Assembly: GCA_947570695.1 (NCBI GenBank)
Contig: CANOVB010000003.1
Location: 186,001 to 250,000 of the forward strand
Origin: an uncultured Clostridium sp.
GTDB taxonomy: Bacteria > Bacillota > Clostridia > TANB77 > CAG-508
Length of the DNA: 64,000 bases
Direction of reading: 5' to 3'
Under the pieces are notes generated by a model, which saw only the letters and a program-made list of their open reading frames with translations, was not told where the DNA came from and ran no database searches. A program made the position numbers and the translations under genes. Shown here one piece after another: positions 63,029 through 64,000 of the stretch (position 1 is its first letter; every line of letters begins with the position of its first letter).

Positions 63029-63088
63029 TTTTTCTTCCTCCCCATTTTACACTTTTTTATCATTTATAAAAATATGCTTATTAATAAC

Positions 63089-63949
63089 TTATTTTAATTC
63101 TTCTTTTAAATATACTGCCAAAGCATCTTCCCATTTGCTTGGAACTATCCCTATATTTTTTAATTTATCTTTTGCTAATTGACTATTTTTTGGCCTATCT
63201 GATGAAGCAGGATTCATTTGTTTATATTCTTCTGAAGTTACAGGATATACTTTAGTTTTTCTTCCTGCTAATTCCATTATTTTAACTGTAAAATCATACC
63301 ATGTTGTAAAACCTCCATTTGTTGAATGATATACACCATACTCTGGTTCTTTTTCCATAATTTGTTCTATTATCTCACATAAAGTAGTTGTAGAAGTTGG
63401 ACTTCCATGTTGATCTGATACTACTTTTAATTCGTCATGTGTTTCTGAAAGTTTAAGCATTGTTTTAACAAAATTTTTTCCTCCTAAACCGTAAAGCCAA
63501 GCTGTTCTTAATATATAATATTTTTCTGCTTTTGCAGCATTTATCTCTCCGACTAGTTTTGTTTTTCCATAAGCACTAACTGGAGCTGGATTCATATCTT
63601 CAGTATATATTTTTGATACATCTAATTTTCCATCAAATACATAATCTGTACTAATATGAATAAGAGTACTATCGTTTTCTTTAGTTGCATCTGCAATATT
63701 TTCTAATGCTAAGCCATTTACTCTATTTGCTAAATCATAATTTACTTCACAACCATCAACATTTGTATATGCTGCACAGTTTATAACATAATAAGGTTTT
63801 ACTTCTCTTACTTTATTTAAAACAGCCTCTCTATTACATATATCTAATGTTTGTAGTGTTGTTCCTGTTACATCATATTTTTTCTCTAATCTTTCTCTTA
63901 GTTCTCCTCCAAGCATTCCATCTGCTCCAATTAACAATACCTTTTTCAT
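63089..63949 (-). CDS. rmlD: dTDP-4-dehydrorhamnose reductase
   Basis: Last step of dTDP-L-rhamnose synthesis (NADPH reduction of the 4-keto group). The 286-residue short-chain dehydrogenase has KVLLIGADGMLGGEL, NCAAYTNVDGCEVNYDLA, HISTDYVFDGKLD, and Tyr-x3-Lys in SAYGKTKLVGE. AAAGGAG precedes the ATG. It is the first rml gene inside the window; the 51 bases beyond it do not show a clear promoter, and an upstream gene may exist outside the window. Confidence 0.96.
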   Translation of the reverse strand: MKKVLLIGADGMLGGELRERLEKKYDVTGTTLQTLDICNREAVLNKVREVKPYYVINCAAYTNVDGCEVNYDLANRVNGLALENIADATKENDSTLIHISTDYVFDGKLDVSKIYTEDMNPAPVSAYGKTKLVGEINAAKAEKYYILRTAWLYGLGGKNFVKTMLKLSETHDELKVVSDQHGSPTSTTTLCEIIEQIMEKEPEYGVYHSTNGGFTTWYDFTVKIMELAGRKTKVYPVTSEEYKQMNPASSDRPKNSQLAKDKLKNIGIVPSKWEDALAVYLKEELK

Positions 63950-64000
63950 CTAAAAACTCCTTTATCTTTTCATTCTCATTTGCTTTTGATACGCACATTA

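Noticed and set aside
1..64000. CRISPR array, tRNA or rRNA genes, intact insertion sequence or prophage
   Set aside because: No regularly spaced repeats, no cloverleaf or rRNA signatures and no transposase or phage proteins were seen; only the small palindromic elements listed.

Overview
The window is about 64 kb of very AT-rich DNA with dense coding, strong GGAGG-type ribosome binding sites and TTGACA/TATAAT promoters. It comes from a low-GC Firmicute, most likely an anaerobic clostridial (probably gut) lineage: it carries three acetate kinases with phosphotransacetylase, an endonuclease III, an rlmN-stp-prkC-rpe block, and a clostridial-style surface polysaccharide locus. I saw no rRNA, tRNA, CRISPR array, phage or intact insertion sequence.

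Layout. 1-6.2 kb: edge of an FtsX-type permease, a small membrane protein, pgi, an orphan gene of clearly higher GC (2952-3488), rqcH, and a lipoprotein. 6.3-11.6 kb: fermentative acetate module (ackA, ackA, ackA, pta), all on the minus strand, with a structured repeat and several palindromes between genes. 11.7-18.4 kb: housekeeping block (nth, a polymer-forming membrane protein, rpe, PASTA kinase prkC, phosphatase stp, rlmN). 18.5-63.9 kb: one long minus-strand cell-surface polysaccharide locus. Read from its upstream end it holds rmlD-rmlA-rmlC-rmlB (dTDP-L-rhamnose); a CapD/PglF-type dehydratase with a DegT aminotransferase (amino sugar); an initiating phosphoglycosyltransferase fused to a PLP decarboxylase; an epimerase and an ATP-grasp ligase; a GT4, a Wzx flippase, two Wzy/WaaL-like proteins and galE; a Wzm/Wzt ABC exporter; several very large tandem-GT2 enzymes; GtrA/GtrII/DPM-type lipid-linked sugar tailoring proteins; a second flippase; and more glycosyltransferases and polytopic GT-C-like proteins.

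Most striking observation. Four native genes (rqcH, a tandem-GT2 glycosyltransferase, wzt, and a GT4 glycosyltransferase) each look broken by a single +1 frameshift. In every case the break is exactly at an in-frame CGG codon followed by A (NNN CGG A). Skipping the C of CGG restores the conserved protein, with glycine (GGA) as the next residue, and a full-length family-typical product. Scanning the coding strands by eye I found no other in-frame CGG in any native gene of the window, although CGG occurs out of frame about 60 times. The only in-frame CGG codons apparently read as Arg are two in the GC-rich orphan gene. This suggests that CGG is not a normal sense codon in this organism and instead drives a +1 shift (or four-base CGGA decoding as Gly). 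A systematic assembly artefact is the main alternative. A second, separate recoding-like oddity is a small four-helix membrane gene (34562-34933) interrupted by one in-frame TGA.

Start sites were corrected wherever a ribosome binding site or promoter decided them (rqcH, rlmN, gtrA, the DPM-type GT, the large MT-GT fusion, wzm, both Wzy-like genes, the second wzx, rmlB).
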